Origin: CAIQJJ01 sp964606085
GTDB lineage: Bacteria > Chloroflexota > Anaerolineae > Anaerolineales > UBA4823
Direction: 5' to 3'
DNA length: 30,926 nucleotides
NCBI GenBank assembly: GCA_964606085.1
Contig: CAZSFD010000061.1
Location: 1 to 30,926 of the forward strand
Both the position numbers and the translations under genes were made by a program. Position 1 is the first letter of the stretch; every line of letters begins with the position of its first letter. Positions 9,401-15,590 of this stretch are shown piece after piece. A model generated the notes under the pieces. The model had not been told where the DNA came from. It did not search any database and saw only the letters and a list, made by a program, of their open reading frames with translations.

Positions 9401-10597
9401 GATGTCAGCGGGGATGTTGGTGGTCAGGGCGTCGAAAGTCCACTCACCGGCGCTGGTGTAGCCGCCGTGTATAGCCAGGTTGCGCCAGCCGCCGCCCGTA
9501 TCACGGCCCAAGATGAACGCCGCGCCAATGGTGCCGCTGTACCAGAAGCTAAATTCCACCTGTGTGCCGGGCGTGGCCGTGATCCAGATCGTACTGGCGG
9601 GATGGTAGGGATCAGGCAGCGAACCCGTGTTGGCCTGCACATCATAGAAAGTGCGCATGGCGCCGAAAACGCCGTTGCGGCCGAACTGATAACTGGCCGG
9701 GGCCGAGTGGTACACCCCGCTGTTCAGGCTGCGCCCAAAGGCCGGGTTATCATCCATCACTACCCAATGCAGCGTGTCGCTATTGAAGCTGCCGTTGGTC
9801 AGCAGGTTCGCCCCGCCGTCGAAGGTGAGCGAAACGTCGTCAATCAGCGGGTCAACCGCAGGGATTTCGCCAATGCCGATCAAGCGGATGCCGTTCCAAT
9901 GGTTGGCCGCAATCACGTTGGCTTCGCCAGGCGTATCGCCGCCGATCAGGTTGGCGCTGGCCCCCCATTCGAGGCGCACCCCTTCCTGGTTGGGGGCGGC
10001 AGTCACGCCATCCAGGTCTACACCGATGTAATTGCCAGCCAGCGTATTGCTCACCGCCGCGCTGCCATTGATCACGACAGCCGTGCCGACATTGTTGCCA
10101 AACAAGTTGCCTTGCCCCAGCGGGCCGCTGCCCAGGCTGCGGTCGCCGCCGATGGTGTTGCCGCCAGCCTGCACCCACAGCACATCATTGGGAAAATTAC
10201 GCCACTGCAAGCCCATGAAGTGGTTGCCGTCCGATTGGATGTGCAGCCCAACCTGGTCAGGGGGGATTGCGCTGCCATCCACGATCACACCGGCATCGCT
10301 GGCATCCACCACAATCCCGCCTTGCGTGATCGTGGGCAGTTGGCTTTGCAGGGCAATCGTGGCCGGGCTGCCCGGCGGGAAAACGCCCGTGTCGAAGCTG
10401 ATGCTCTCGCCATTCACAGCATCTTGCAAGCACTGGCGCAAACTGCCAGACCCTGCATCCGCAGTCGTGGTGACAACACACGCGCCCTGCGCCCGCGAGT
10501 TAGGGGGTAGAAATAAAACGACCGCTATCAGCAAGATAACGGCCACAACAAATGGAATCCAACGACTGCCATTGCGAAAAGTGATTGCGTTATTCAT
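464..10597 (-). CDS. Giant secreted multidomain protein (beta-helix, BNR propeller, FG-GAP, ASPIC/UnbV, Ig-like)
   Basis: About 3377 residues. The start at ATG 10595-10597 is chosen because GGGAGG lies 6 nt upstream and a signal peptide follows (basic residues, hydrophobic stretch at about 15-31, SRAQ at 34-37). A Met 17 codons further up would sit at the predicted transcription start. Rough domain order: beta-helix 1 with a CSLREA-like SLRQCLQDA motif (45-495), interrupted by a jelly-roll CBM-like insert (NLLTNGSF, about 250-405); seven Asp-box/BNR repeats (496-830); beta-helix 2 (830-1390) with an Ala-rich insert; Ig-like (1400-1470); a GATase1/ThuA-like Rossmann-type region (1476-1672); SbsA-like Ig (1676-1793); beta-helix 3 (1795-2162); Ig-like copy 2; two IPT/TIG-like domains (2240-2422); seven FG-GAP repeats with DxDxDG calcium loops (2426-2770); ASPIC/UnbV (2770-2853); CARDB-like (2863-3130); SbsA-like Ig (3260-3366); FLPVI-type tail. 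It is probably surface-attached or secreted, in adhesion or glycan binding. No catalytic site was identified and its substrate is unknown. Confidence 0.85.
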   Translation of the reverse strand: MNNAITFRNGSRWIPFVVAVILLIAVVLFLPPNSRAQGACVVTTTADAGSGSLRQCLQDAVNGESISFDTGVFPPGSPATIALQSQLPTITQGGIVVDASDAGVIVDGSAIPPDQVGLHIQSDGNHFMGLQWRNFPNDVLWVQAGGNTIGGDRSLGSGPLGQGNLFGNNVGTAVVINGSAAVSNTLAGNYIGVDLDGVTAAPNQEGVRLEWGASANLIGGDTPGEANVIAANHWNGIRLIGIGEIPAVDPLIDDVSLTFDGGANLLTNGSFNSDTLHWVVMDDNPAFGRSLNSGVYHSAPASYQFGRNGVFGAMRTFYDVQANTGSLPDPYHPASTIWITATPGTQVEFSFWYSGTIGAAFILGRDTGGGWRNLAIHGGYTSAGEWTFDALTTNIPADITAVGIQFDAYNLEQTARNIIRGNIIGANASGQNPLPNHEDGIRIENGTSETLVGGDSEAERNLIFSNGFAGVRLTSPTTSGNIIQGNFIGFGVGGIRQAYPRDMAISPDYASDCTLYVATQRNGIHKTSDCGQTWDEVNSGLSESRFIAIEIPPDATNANTAYAVAENGHLFVTTNGGAAWSLVSTTLEQFDRRNLAFSATFSADQTIYASARDWSWWEMGNEPGVFKSTNGGLTWARADSGMGNKNIWKVVASPEAASADTLFAITYNALYKSTDGGVTWMTLPAPDPNLTDIALSPHFSSDQMLFVAAWGDPNGRIYRSTDGGASWDGFDTPRSDPRHIAISPAYASDQTVCHGGGWNDWSYCSYDGGATWDQRFTALGGGFDTGPDGILFAPNYAVSHTIYLISPAGMSKSTDSGQSWQVLNGLHPIGNQHGVVIEDRAHHNTIGPANIIANNTQGVELRWDCADNLVDGNIIGAWPDGLAALPNINDGVQINGHHNTVTANLISGNLVEGVRINGDAAYENVVAGNLLGTDITGNNALGNGGAGLSLHSGAHHNRVGGDTPAERNIISGNGYAMGLWDWNTAYNTISGNYIGTNADGSAGLYAGTGIRLDRGAHDNLIGGDTPAEGNLISGTTWHGVEIRDGGTVSNTVSANIIGLDATGSYAIPNGGSGVWVENGPQHTVIGGDTPGRRNIISGNGLGEGWDRVGVFIGGQDTAFTILQGNYIGLDITGEHPVGNLGHGVELWVGTHDNAIRDNVISANGWEGILALNETPNNLIDGNYIGLNAAGTAALGNRRNGIYLGPGGWDNRSPRDNTIRNNVISGNGYSDNGYSGIVIDGDTASGNVIAENQIGTDPTGSIPLPNGLARAAGAEPLPRQAGRAAQPPINPSSLRRAADASEAAARQQQIVAGRGAAVAAAEGAPGANAQSGVTLIRGAHHNTVGPANIIAYNGAFGVEVSQAATNNTITQNSIFRNTRLGIGLIDGGNHHLPAPRITAFDLAAGTASGTACANCTIEIFSAADEEGQTYEGSATANAGGAWTFSAGHALGGPYLTATATNADGDTSPFAQRFTLLVYDLNVWQTFDALNRLGFQYDVVGGSDFASVDLSAYDVIFVGFTGNDPQPPDLLQPLLDRQADIAAFVQAGGALVANSEDGVVATPLDWLWVPVSVTHRNTGGNQQMLINLPDHLLVEGLTELELNGWWPYHNTFTDWDWPAAEAVLIEPGSGEAIILAGDYGAGRMIFSGSDPDYHGEDGAQQLLANEITWAAGVLADQPPYVAWHRPANDEATAAKTMLDAFFDQMIDPATLTDATFTVIGSHSGAIQGTLTYEPYYGVAHFVPADPFLVGETITVTVSGEVLDMTGNGLDGNGDQVSQGAPADDYTWTFTIRDPQTLLVNSTGDDGMWNYLEGQLTLRQAMETCQTGDTITFDPVVFPPAAPATIFIENGELPWMWPGYITIDAANAGVILDGSRLGGGNAFNIISDGNVIRGLQILYFPNTGINFEWRSQYNVIGGYNPDPATGCHGQCNLISGNGDRGIFLQGVGVRNNLITGNVIGADLSGNDDLGNGWRSGGEGIFISNGASHNQVGGDAPAERNLISGNAYGVVIDFASDNEVVGNYLGVNAAGTAALGNDVTGAGVGWGARNTFRNNLISGNQGVGLYLHWAAGDHNVVVGNRIGTDASGANPIPNNVGIELNYETQYNRIGGATPAERNIIAFNHDAGIAVYGGGSWANTFQQNSIYANGGQGIALWWFPALPQPVVTAANVAVGTASGTAPANCTIEIFSDADDEGRWYEGTTTSDGSGNWSFNKGSAFSGPNVHATATDADGNTSEFSGPGPVIDGLWPTKANPNTTNLAVWLWGSGYRENPPLGVDFGPGIDVTNIEFHHPGLLKVYLNIAADAAFGLRDVTVVINDGQTYALAEAFEIVSELPPPPVVTGVDPHQAVPGTNSEFYIYGSSFIDQPQVSVSGGDVWVNWVEFQSDTRLRVSLTVADDAPFGLRDVTVTNPTGQSFTLADALVIAPPIFEDVAPAFGLNLDLGEVGAAWGDWNDDGWLDLALGTGRLFTSNASASFSDDSAAAGLEPVPPYDGAAWGDYNNDGKLDLLTSRGKIYRQNSLPFTKIFDSDRHFPALSWADYDLDGDLDAYASSRLYRNDGGDIFSDVTVAVGLTEGDWIMSSSWADYDQDGYPDLYLAAGGMGGQAYLYHNDGGTFTDVTESAGMNLYNSGHGSAWGDYDNDGDLDLFVASNDNQFSLLFRNNGDGTFSEVGEAAGLRDRPGNATGANWLDYDLDGWLDLFVVNRDVPSKMYRNHGDGTFSDYGAAVGVAYSQDSDGSSVGDYDNDGDPDIFVVSGLWDWRETPSLLLQNNLDHANRHWLKVRLEGILSNYTGIGARVVVYTDGPLQTRLIAGSTGYMSQDAPEALFGLGSYTGTVGVIVYWPSGVVDVKNFAVDQTVVIAESTPYFHDLGLTSVLPAGERPIDVAFQPLVTLRNYGQNSESGAPVTCRITRNAVEIYAETLTTGMVTPANWASLAFPAFTPTQTGVYQLTCQAALPGDENAANNQIIQTITVTEQVADVWSKDDPNDDGNVPSSLNNWYMSPDLWVRNNPDGGLIPQDPIQGITNTVYVRLRNRGNTAVATGDVSVYWIEPSLSVRCGGWAPIGVITFTNLLPGEVRILSLPWVPTRSGHTCLQDVIDSPQDPYAAALECTPQWVPWDNNVSWHNVNILANAVVAGRTADGLSPVDIKESAVQLVNIYELPKDVDVIVDRMTFPANGDILVRLPSGLFERWLSYGAAWGEGIEVLTETQEIRITGAVSATIGSIPMMANEEVTVGLQFSGPAGLTFEMGIRERIDGITMGGVSYQWVIPDTTPPTVVSVSPTNGQTGVLWDAPIVITFSEPVGPLSLNVLALPNPGAWLYDWNADSTVVTITHAPFAPGSTYQFSFTVNDASGNALATPFQWSFTTLQEAHFIFLPVIFR

Positions 10598-10654
10598 ATT
10601 GCCCTCCCAGGCAAAAAAACGAAACCTGATTCCCCACGAACCATGCACAAAATG

Positions 10655-10684
10655 ATTATAACAAAAAGCCTATCCATTTGTCAT
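10655..10684 (-). promoter_or_regulatory. Sigma-70-type promoter of the giant gene
   Basis: On the minus strand ATGACA (10679-10684, 5 of 6 to consensus) and a perfect TATAAT (10655-10660) are 18 nt apart. The expected transcription start is about 10648, which gives a 5' UTR of about 50 nt with a Shine-Dalgarno site before the ATG at 10597. Confidence 0.65.
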
Positions 10685-10730
10685 ACAATTTCCAATTCTT
10701 TCCCCATCTGCCAACCCACCCTTTTCCGTG

Positions 10731-10736
10731 TATAAT
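10731..10736 (+). promoter_or_regulatory. Candidate -10 box of the CBS-domain gene
   Basis: TATAAT lies 28 nt before the ATG at 10765. No good -35 box is visible at the proper distance, so only the -10 element is supported. It sits in the divergent region shared with the giant gene. Confidence 0.4.
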
Positions 10737-10764
10737 CACCCTAATACACTTTCAGGAGGTTCTT

Positions 10765-11199
10765 ATGAGCAGCACGGTTCGACACATTCTGGAAACCAAA
10801 GGCAACGACATCTGGACCATCGGCCCCGATGAGACCGTTTTCGAGGCGCTGCGTCTCATGGCAGAAAAACGCGTGGGCGCATTGCTGGTGACGCAAAACG
10901 ATCAATTGATCGGCATCCTTTCAGAGCGCGACTACGCCCGCAAGGTAATTTTGGAAGGTAAGACTTCGCGCGGCACGTTGGTCAGCGAAATTATGACGGC
11001 TGAAGTCGTCACCGTACACCCGTCCCAAACCGTTCACGAGTGCATGGAGTTGATGACCAACAAACGCATCCGCCACCTGCCGGTTGTGCTGGATGAAAAA
11101 ATAATGGGGGTAGTTTCGATTGGCGATGTGATTCGCGTGATCATGTACGAACAGCGCGAAAAGATCAAGAACCTGGAAAGCAAATTATTGAACCAGTAA
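10765..11199 (+). CDS. Stand-alone two-CBS-domain protein
   Basis: 144 residues, made almost wholly of a CBS pair (Bateman module). CBS1 is about residues 8-64 (VRHILETKGNDIWTIGPDET through GILSERDYARK) and CBS2 about 75-132 (VSEIMTAEVVTVHPSQT through GVVSIGDVIR). Such modules bind adenosine nucleotides (AMP, ATP, SAM) and usually act as energy or redox sensors for a partner protein. None is adjacent, so the target is unknown. The start is set by AGGAGG at 10754-10759, 5 nt before ATG; a longer frame reaching 10678 has no such site and would cover the promoter. It is the only complete plus-strand gene here, divergent from the giant gene and convergent with mazG. It is cytosolic, with no signal or membrane segment. 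Confidence 0.9.
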   Translation: MSSTVRHILETKGNDIWTIGPDETVFEALRLMAEKRVGALLVTQNDQLIGILSERDYARKVILEGKTSRGTLVSEIMTAEVVTVHPSQTVHECMELMTNKRIRHLPVVLDEKIMGVVSIGDVIRVIMYEQREKIKNLESKLLNQ

Positions 11200-11222
11200 G
11201 CAGGATAATCCCCTGACAACGC

Positions 11223-11251
11223 AAAAGGCCGGGCAATTACCCGGCCTTTTT
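11223..11251. terminator. Bidirectional intrinsic terminator between the CBS gene and mazG
   Basis: An 11-bp perfect stem (223-233 with 240-250 of the 11 kb block, AAAAGGCCGGG/CCCGGCCTTTT) has a 6-nt loop and T-runs on both strands. It lies 23 nt after the CBS gene stop and 35 nt after the mazG stop, so it can serve both converging genes. Confidence 0.9.
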
Positions 11252-11286
11252 GTATTGGTTAACTTGGGTTGAGCTCGTCGCCCCCC

Positions 11287-12372
11287 CTACTCCAACGCCT
11301 TCGCCGCTTCCCAAATAGCATCCATCTCTTGCAAACTCAAATCAGAAACGGCCCGGCCCTGCTCCCTGGCGGCCTGCTCAATCTTCTTGAAACGATTACG
11401 AAAACGAGCGTTGGTAGCCCGCAACATGCTTTCAGCATCCACGTGGTAAAAACGGGCCAGGTTGACCACTGCAAACAACAGGTCGCCAATCTCGGCTGCG
11501 CGTTGATCGTCGCTATCGGCCTGGCGCACTTCACCCGCCTCCTCGCCAATCTTCTCCAAAATACCTTGCACATCCGGCCAATCGAAACCCACGCGGGCAG
11601 CGCGCTTCTGATATTCTAACGCCTGCACCAACGCCGGCAGCGCCAATGGGAGGCCATCGAGCAAGCCCTTGTCCGTCTTCCCATTGGCCTTGCGCTCTTC
11701 GGCCTTGAGCGCTTCCCAATTTTGCAAGACCTTACCCACGCCATCCACTTCCACATCGCCAAACACGTGCGGGTGGCGGCGCACCAATTTGTCGTTGATG
11801 GTGCTGAGAATATCGGTCATGCGAAATTCGCCTGCTTCGACGGCGATCTGGGCATGAAGGACAATTTGCAATAACAGGTCGCCAAATTCCTCGCACATCG
11901 CTGACGGATCGTTGGCATCCAAAGCGGCCAGGGCCTCATACGTTTCTTCGAGCAAGTACGAGCGCAGCGTCAAATGCGTTTGCTCGCGGTCCCACGGGCA
12001 GCCATCGGGGGCGCGCAAACGGGCAACCACTTCTTGAAAGGCTTCAAAAGATGCGTTGGCAGGCAAGGCTGGCAGATAAAGCCATTCGGGGAGTTGATCT
12101 TGCGTCTGAACCAGCAAATTTCCCAACGTCACTGGCTTCATTTGTTGCGCTACCATGAGCGAAATGGGGTGATTATCGGGATACACCATGCGCAAAGCCC
12201 GCACAATGCCAGGCAATTCATCTATCGCCGTGAAACTGCCGATCAGCGCAGGCGCATCCGGCGGAAAGGGAGGCATCTGCAAGCCCTTCATCGTGGCAGC
12301 ATCCAACACGGTCAAGCGCGCAGGCTGCGCGATTTTCAACGACGAGAAAACTGGTTCGAGTAGCGCTATCAT
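11287..12372 (-). CDS. mazG: MazG nucleoside triphosphate pyrophosphohydrolase with a partial N-terminal methylase-like domain
   Basis: Hydrolyses (d)NTPs to NMP and PPi, clearing aberrant nucleotides or tuning ppGpp. Counting from an upstream GTG at 12423, both MazG domains are present with their metal-binding acidic motifs: domain 1 has EETYE (159-163) and EEFGD (178-182) after GCPWDREQTH, and domain 2 has EEAGE (294-298) and EIGD (311-314). The 100 or so residues before domain 1 resemble the C-terminal half of the tetrapyrrole/SAM methylase domain fused to MazG in B. subtilis YabN. The SAM-binding N-terminal half is missing. No start has a Shine-Dalgarno site. ATG 12370-12372 is preferred because homology begins there; GTG at 12423 or ATG at 12402 would add residues encoded by an intergenic repeat. 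Last gene of the cluster, 83 nt after rpsI. Confidence 0.88.
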   Translation of the reverse strand: MIALLEPVFSSLKIAQPARLTVLDAATMKGLQMPPFPPDAPALIGSFTAIDELPGIVRALRMVYPDNHPISLMVAQQMKPVTLGNLLVQTQDQLPEWLYLPALPANASFEAFQEVVARLRAPDGCPWDREQTHLTLRSYLLEETYEALAALDANDPSAMCEEFGDLLLQIVLHAQIAVEAGEFRMTDILSTINDKLVRRHPHVFGDVEVDGVGKVLQNWEALKAEERKANGKTDKGLLDGLPLALPALVQALEYQKRAARVGFDWPDVQGILEKIGEEAGEVRQADSDDQRAAEIGDLLFAVVNLARFYHVDAESMLRATNARFRNRFKKIEQAAREQGRAVSDLSLQEMDAIWEAAKALE

Positions 12373-12384
12373 GGGATTAAACAC

Positions 12385-12446
12385 ATATTGCGTGTTACGC
12401 ATCTCGATTGGGGTACGGAACACGCAACACGCAATATAAACGGTAA
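12385..12446. repeat. Period-7 repeat hairpin between rpsI and mazG
   Basis: A perfect 12-bp inverted repeat (12385-12396 ATATTGCGTGTT with 12426-12437) has a 29-nt loop. The right arm is a heptamer run: AACACGC at 419-425 and again at 426-432, then AATATAA. It ends about 10 nt after the rpsI stop codon. There is no U-tract. Confidence 0.7.
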
Positions 12447-12455
12447 AAAAGAAAT

Positions 12456-12851
12456 TTAACGCTTGGTGTAAGTGGGGGCCTTGCGGGCACGCTTCAGACC
12501 AGGCTTCTTGCGTTCCTTGATGCGGGAATCACGGGTCAAGAAACCGCCCTTGCGCATGGCCGAATGAACATCCGGGTTCATCAACTGCAAGGCACGCGCC
12601 AGGCCCATCTGCACGGCACCGGTCTGGCCGGTAACACCGCCGCCTTTGACGATCACGGTGACGTCGAGTTGCTCGACATTTTCACTGCCAGCCTTCAACA
12701 CGGACAGGATGGCATCTGCATCACCAATGCGGTTGAAATACTCGCGCAATGGCTTTTCGTTAACAACAAACTGCCCGCCACCGCTGGCAACGCGCACACG
12801 CGCGCTGCTTTCCTTGCGCCGGCCAATTCCTTCGTAATACTGAACAGACAT
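12456..12851 (-). CDS. rpsI: 30S ribosomal protein S9
   Basis: 131 residues, the normal length. It starts MSVQYYEGIGRRKESSARV, carries the GRRK and VKGGGVTGQTGA family motifs, and ends in the basic tail RKAPTYTKR, whose terminal Lys-Arg reaches the P-site tRNA anticodon in known ribosomes. It follows rplM by 17 nt, the usual S9/L13 pair. The minus-strand sequence before the start, GTAAGGAGCACTT, provides a Shine-Dalgarno site. Confidence 0.97.
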   Translation of the reverse strand: MSVQYYEGIGRRKESSARVRVASGGGQFVVNEKPLREYFNRIGDADAILSVLKAGSENVEQLDVTVIVKGGGVTGQTGAVQMGLARALQLMNPDVHSAMRKGGFLTRDSRIKERKKPGLKRARKAPTYTKR

Positions 12852-12868
12852 AAGTGCTCCTTACAAAA

Positions 12869-13297
12869 CTAAGCCACTTCTTTGGGCTGTTGTGCTTGAT
12901 GCGGATGATCTGGCCCGGCGTAAACTTTCAGGCGCTTGATCAATTGACGGCCTCGTTTATTGTGCGGCAACATGCCCCACACAGCCGCGCGAATGACCCG
13001 GTCAGGATGGCGTTCGAGCTGATGACGCAAACTGATTGATGTCAGCCCACCCGGATATTGCGAATGCTGATGATACATCTTCACTTCCATCTTTTTGCCG
13101 GTTACACGGATGTTTTCAGCGTTGATGACGATCACCATATCACCACATTCCGTACCTGGCGTAAAAGTGGGCTTGTGCTTGCCCAATAACAAACTGGCAA
13201 TCTTGGTAGCCACACGACCCAGGTTTTGGCCATTGGCATCCACCAACATCCATTCCGGGTTCAAGTCTTCGGCTTTGGGGTAAAAACTCTTTTGCAC
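12869..13297 (-). CDS. rplM: 50S ribosomal protein L13
   Basis: 142 residues, the same length as E. coli L13; an early-assembly 23S rRNA-binding protein. Conserved features are WMLVDANGQNLGRVATKIA, LLLGKHKP, GDMVIVINAENIRVTGKK and the RAVWGMLPHNKRGR-type motif (AAVWGMLPHNKRGRQ). The start is GTG at 13295-13297, preceded by GGAGAAGGAACC. A frame seven codons longer exists but has no support in the family. It follows truA, then pairs with rpsI. Confidence 0.96.
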   Translation of the reverse strand: MQKSFYPKAEDLNPEWMLVDANGQNLGRVATKIASLLLGKHKPTFTPGTECGDMVIVINAENIRVTGKKMEVKMYHQHSQYPGGLTSISLRHQLERHPDRVIRAAVWGMLPHNKRGRQLIKRLKVYAGPDHPHQAQQPKEVA

Positions 13298-13335
13298 GGT
13301 TCCTTCTCCATCGCGCAAGAATGATTATTCCTGCT

Positions 13336-14145
13336 TCAAAATTCTTTTGCGTTTTGTTCCAACGGCATTCTCGTCCGCTGCCAGCCAGGCAGATAAAAAA
13401 CCTGGTTCAACACCAGACCTTGCGGTGGGGCCAGACCAGGCTTGAGTGCAACAGCATCACCGGTAGGCTGGCTAATGGCTTGGGATAGGCTATCCAATGT
13501 AACCCGTCCGTTTGCCACCGCCACCTGTACATAGACCATCCGCCGCACCATGTGATACAGAAAGGCATCGGCAGCCACGTGAAAGGTGAGATGGTCGCCT
13601 TCTCGTTGCCATTCAGACTGTTGCACGGTACGCCAGGTGCTGCCGTTGGCCCGGGGCGGGGTGCCAAAAGCGGCAAAATCGTGCTTCCCAATCAGCAGAC
13701 GGGCGGCCTGTTGTAAATGAGTGGCGTCGAGTGAAGGCCACACCCGCCAGGCGTAACGTTCGCGCAGTGGATCACGCGTTTCGGCGATATAAATGCTGTA
13801 CACATACTGGCGACCAACCGCATCAAAACGCGGGTGAAAACCAGATGGTACAACTTGCACCCGCCGAGCGGCAATTTCGGGTGGAAGCTGTGCATTAAGC
13901 GCCTTGCATAAGGCTTCTGGCGTATGTTTCCACGCCAGGTCGAAGGCGATAACCTGCCCGGCAGCATGAACACCCGTATCCGTACGGCCTGCCGCCAGGA
14001 TCGAGTCGCCTTGCCAGCCAAGCGCATGGAGCACCGCTTCAACCACACCCTGCACCGTGTGGGCGTCTTCTTTGCCTCGGCCCTGACGCTGAAAACCCTG
14101 GTAAGGGCTGCCATCGTAGGCGAGAATAACCTGGTAACGTTCCAT
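13336..14145 (-). CDS. truA: tRNA pseudouridine(38-40) synthase TruA
   Basis: 269 residues. Converts U38-U40 in the anticodon stem of many tRNAs to pseudouridine. The catalytic Asp is D56 in AAGRTDTGVHA; other family features are YDGSPYQGFQRQ near the N-terminus, the PSGFHPRFDAVGRQYVYSI block, and FLYHMVRRMVY in the C-terminal half. It sits between rplQ and rplM, as in many Gram-positive bacteria and Chloroflexota. The 74-nt gap before it holds a period-7 repeat. No convincing Shine-Dalgarno site precedes ATG 14143-14145; the 10 nt before it are pyrimidine-rich. Confidence 0.96.
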   Translation of the reverse strand: MERYQVILAYDGSPYQGFQRQGRGKEDAHTVQGVVEAVLHALGWQGDSILAAGRTDTGVHAAGQVIAFDLAWKHTPEALCKALNAQLPPEIAARRVQVVPSGFHPRFDAVGRQYVYSIYIAETRDPLRERYAWRVWPSLDATHLQQAARLLIGKHDFAAFGTPPRANGSTWRTVQQSEWQREGDHLTFHVAADAFLYHMVRRMVYVQVAVANGRVTLDSLSQAISQPTGDAVALKPGLAPPQGLVLNQVFYLPGWQRTRMPLEQNAKEF

Positions 14146-14224
14146 GAGAAGAGAATAGAGAAAAATTCATCGGGAACAGGGGTTGGTTGTCACTGTTCTC
14201 CGCTCTCCACTCTCCGTTCTTATC
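14146..14224. repeat. Period-7 repeat with complementary purine/pyrimidine arms between rplQ and truA
   Basis: On the plus strand TCTCC recurs exactly every 7 nt (197, 204, 211 of the 14 kb block; units TCTCCGC and TCTCCAC), with a degenerate copy at 218 overlapping the rplQ stop codon. The other arm (14149-14162) repeats AAGAGAA then TAGAGAA, roughly complementary. An inner stem pairs GAACAG (14174-14179) with CTGTTC (14193-14198). The whole 74-nt gap is this element. Confidence 0.65.
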
Positions 14225-14597
14225 CTTCAACCAATTCCAACAAGACCATTTCGGCAGAATCACCCAGGCGGGGGCCGAGTTTGATCATGCGGGTGTAACC
14301 ACCCGGGCGGTCCGTATAACGGGGGGCAATATCATCGAACAACTTCTTGACGATGTCAGGATTTCCCATCCGAGAAGCTGCCAGACGGCGTGCATGAACC
14401 ATACCCGCATCGCCTTTGTCATTGCCGTTCTTAGCCAGGGTAATTAAGCGCTCTGCCTGTCCACGAATGGCCTCAGCTTTGGTGCGCGTGGTGCGAATGC
14501 GTTCGTGTTCGAACAATTGATTGATCAGATTGCGGCGCAACGCGATGCGTTCATCTTTGTCGCGGCCGAGTCGATAACCAGATACTTGGTGTCGCAT
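14220..14597 (-). CDS. rplQ: 50S ribosomal protein L17
   Basis: 125 residues. It starts MRHQVSGYRLGRDKDERIALRRNL, followed by the conserved ERIRTTRTKAEAIRGQAERLITLAK segment, and has the GGYTRMIKLGPRLGDSAEMVLLELV C-terminal block. It lies near the peptide exit tunnel in the large subunit. It follows rpoA by 6 nt, the standard end of the alpha operon. The TAA stop is part of the repeat that fills the next gap. Confidence 0.97.
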   Translation of the reverse strand: MRHQVSGYRLGRDKDERIALRRNLINQLFEHERIRTTRTKAEAIRGQAERLITLAKNGNDKGDAGMVHARRLAASRMGNPDIVKKLFDDIAPRYTDRPGGYTRMIKLGPRLGDSAEMVLLELVEG

Positions 14598-14603
14598 TTT
14601 TTC

Positions 14604-15575
14604 TTACTCCACTTGCTTTTCGCCTTCAGGTTGCATATATCCTTTTTCAACCATCTTCAGGCGCAACTCATCTAAACTCTTTTCGCCGAAATTGCGGATG
14701 GACATCATGGCCTCTTCGCCCTTTTCGAGCAAATCAATCACTTCGCCAACGGTGGTAATGCCAGTGCGTTTGAGTGAATTGAACACCCGCACCGAGAGAT
14801 CAAGGTTCTCGATGGGAGTTTCGATCATTTCACTGGTCAGTCGGCTGCTTTCTTCCACCGCCGGAATGATTGTGGTCAATGTCTCTTCGCTAACGCCAGC
14901 CAGGTGGCGCAAATGCTCGATCAAAATACGCGCGCTGGTGCTGAGCGCATCTTCGGGAGCCACGGTGCCATCGGTCCAGATTTCGAGGTTCAGCTTATCA
15001 TAATTCGTGCTTTGGCCCACACGAGCGTAACCGACTTCCCAATTGACCCGGCGCACAGGCGTAAAGATGGCATCTACCGGCAACTCGCCAATTGGCAAAC
15101 GCCCGGTGCGATCATCTGCCGGAGAATAGCCGCGGCCATGCTCAACCGCCATCTCAATTTCCAGGTTGGCGTTGGGATCGTCCACTGTAAACAGGTACAA
15201 TTCCGGGTTGACAATCTCAACTTCGGGCGGGGTCACAATGTCAGCCGCCGTTACGGTGCCGCTGCCGCGCACTTCCAGGTGCAAGCGGGCCGTATCTACA
15301 TCATGCAAGCGCAAACGTAATTGTTTAACTTGCAACATCACCCGGATCACATCTTCGCGAACACCAGGAATATCACTGAATTCATGTGGCACATCGGCCA
15401 CACGCATGGAGGTAACGGCAGTTCCTTCCAGTGAAGATAGCAGAACGCGGCGCAATGCGTTGCCCAGGGTAATGCCATAACCGCGCTCCAGGGGGCCGAT
15501 CACGAACTTACCATAATTTCGCGCCTCAGCCTGTCGCTCGATCTTTGGTGTCACCATATTCATCAAGCCAATCAC
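14604..15575 (-). CDS. rpoA: DNA-directed RNA polymerase subunit alpha
   Basis: 323 residues. Nucleates RNA polymerase assembly as a dimer. The N-terminal domain (about 1-235) includes FVIGPLERGYGITLGNALRRVLLSSLEG; the C-terminal domain (about 255-315) includes LDLSVRVFNSLKRTGITTVGEV and IRNFGEKSLDELR, which contacts UP elements and activators. GTG 15573-15575 is taken as start because AAAGGGGT (15581-15588) lies just upstream; ATGs a few codons later lack such a site. It is spaced 93 nt from rpsD by a long hairpin-forming repeat, unusual for this usually tight pair, which could lower or separately regulate rpoA expression. Confidence 0.96.
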   Translation of the reverse strand: MIGLMNMVTPKIERQAEARNYGKFVIGPLERGYGITLGNALRRVLLSSLEGTAVTSMRVADVPHEFSDIPGVREDVIRVMLQVKQLRLRLHDVDTARLHLEVRGSGTVTAADIVTPPEVEIVNPELYLFTVDDPNANLEIEMAVEHGRGYSPADDRTGRLPIGELPVDAIFTPVRRVNWEVGYARVGQSTNYDKLNLEIWTDGTVAPEDALSTSARILIEHLRHLAGVSEETLTTIIPAVEESSRLTSEMIETPIENLDLSVRVFNSLKRTGITTVGEVIDLLEKGEEAMMSIRNFGEKSLDELRLKMVEKGYMQPEGEKQVE

Positions 15576-15590
15576 AGTTCACCCCTTTCG

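Noticed and set aside
7730..10510. A 926-codon open frame on the plus strand opposite the giant gene, with others at 812-2341, 4388-5815 and 5831-7588
   Set aside because: They are antisense to a gene with clear domains, a promoter, a Shine-Dalgarno site and a signal peptide. Their translations are low-complexity (Ala, Val, Asp, Gly rich) mirrors of the helix repeats, with no recognisable domain.
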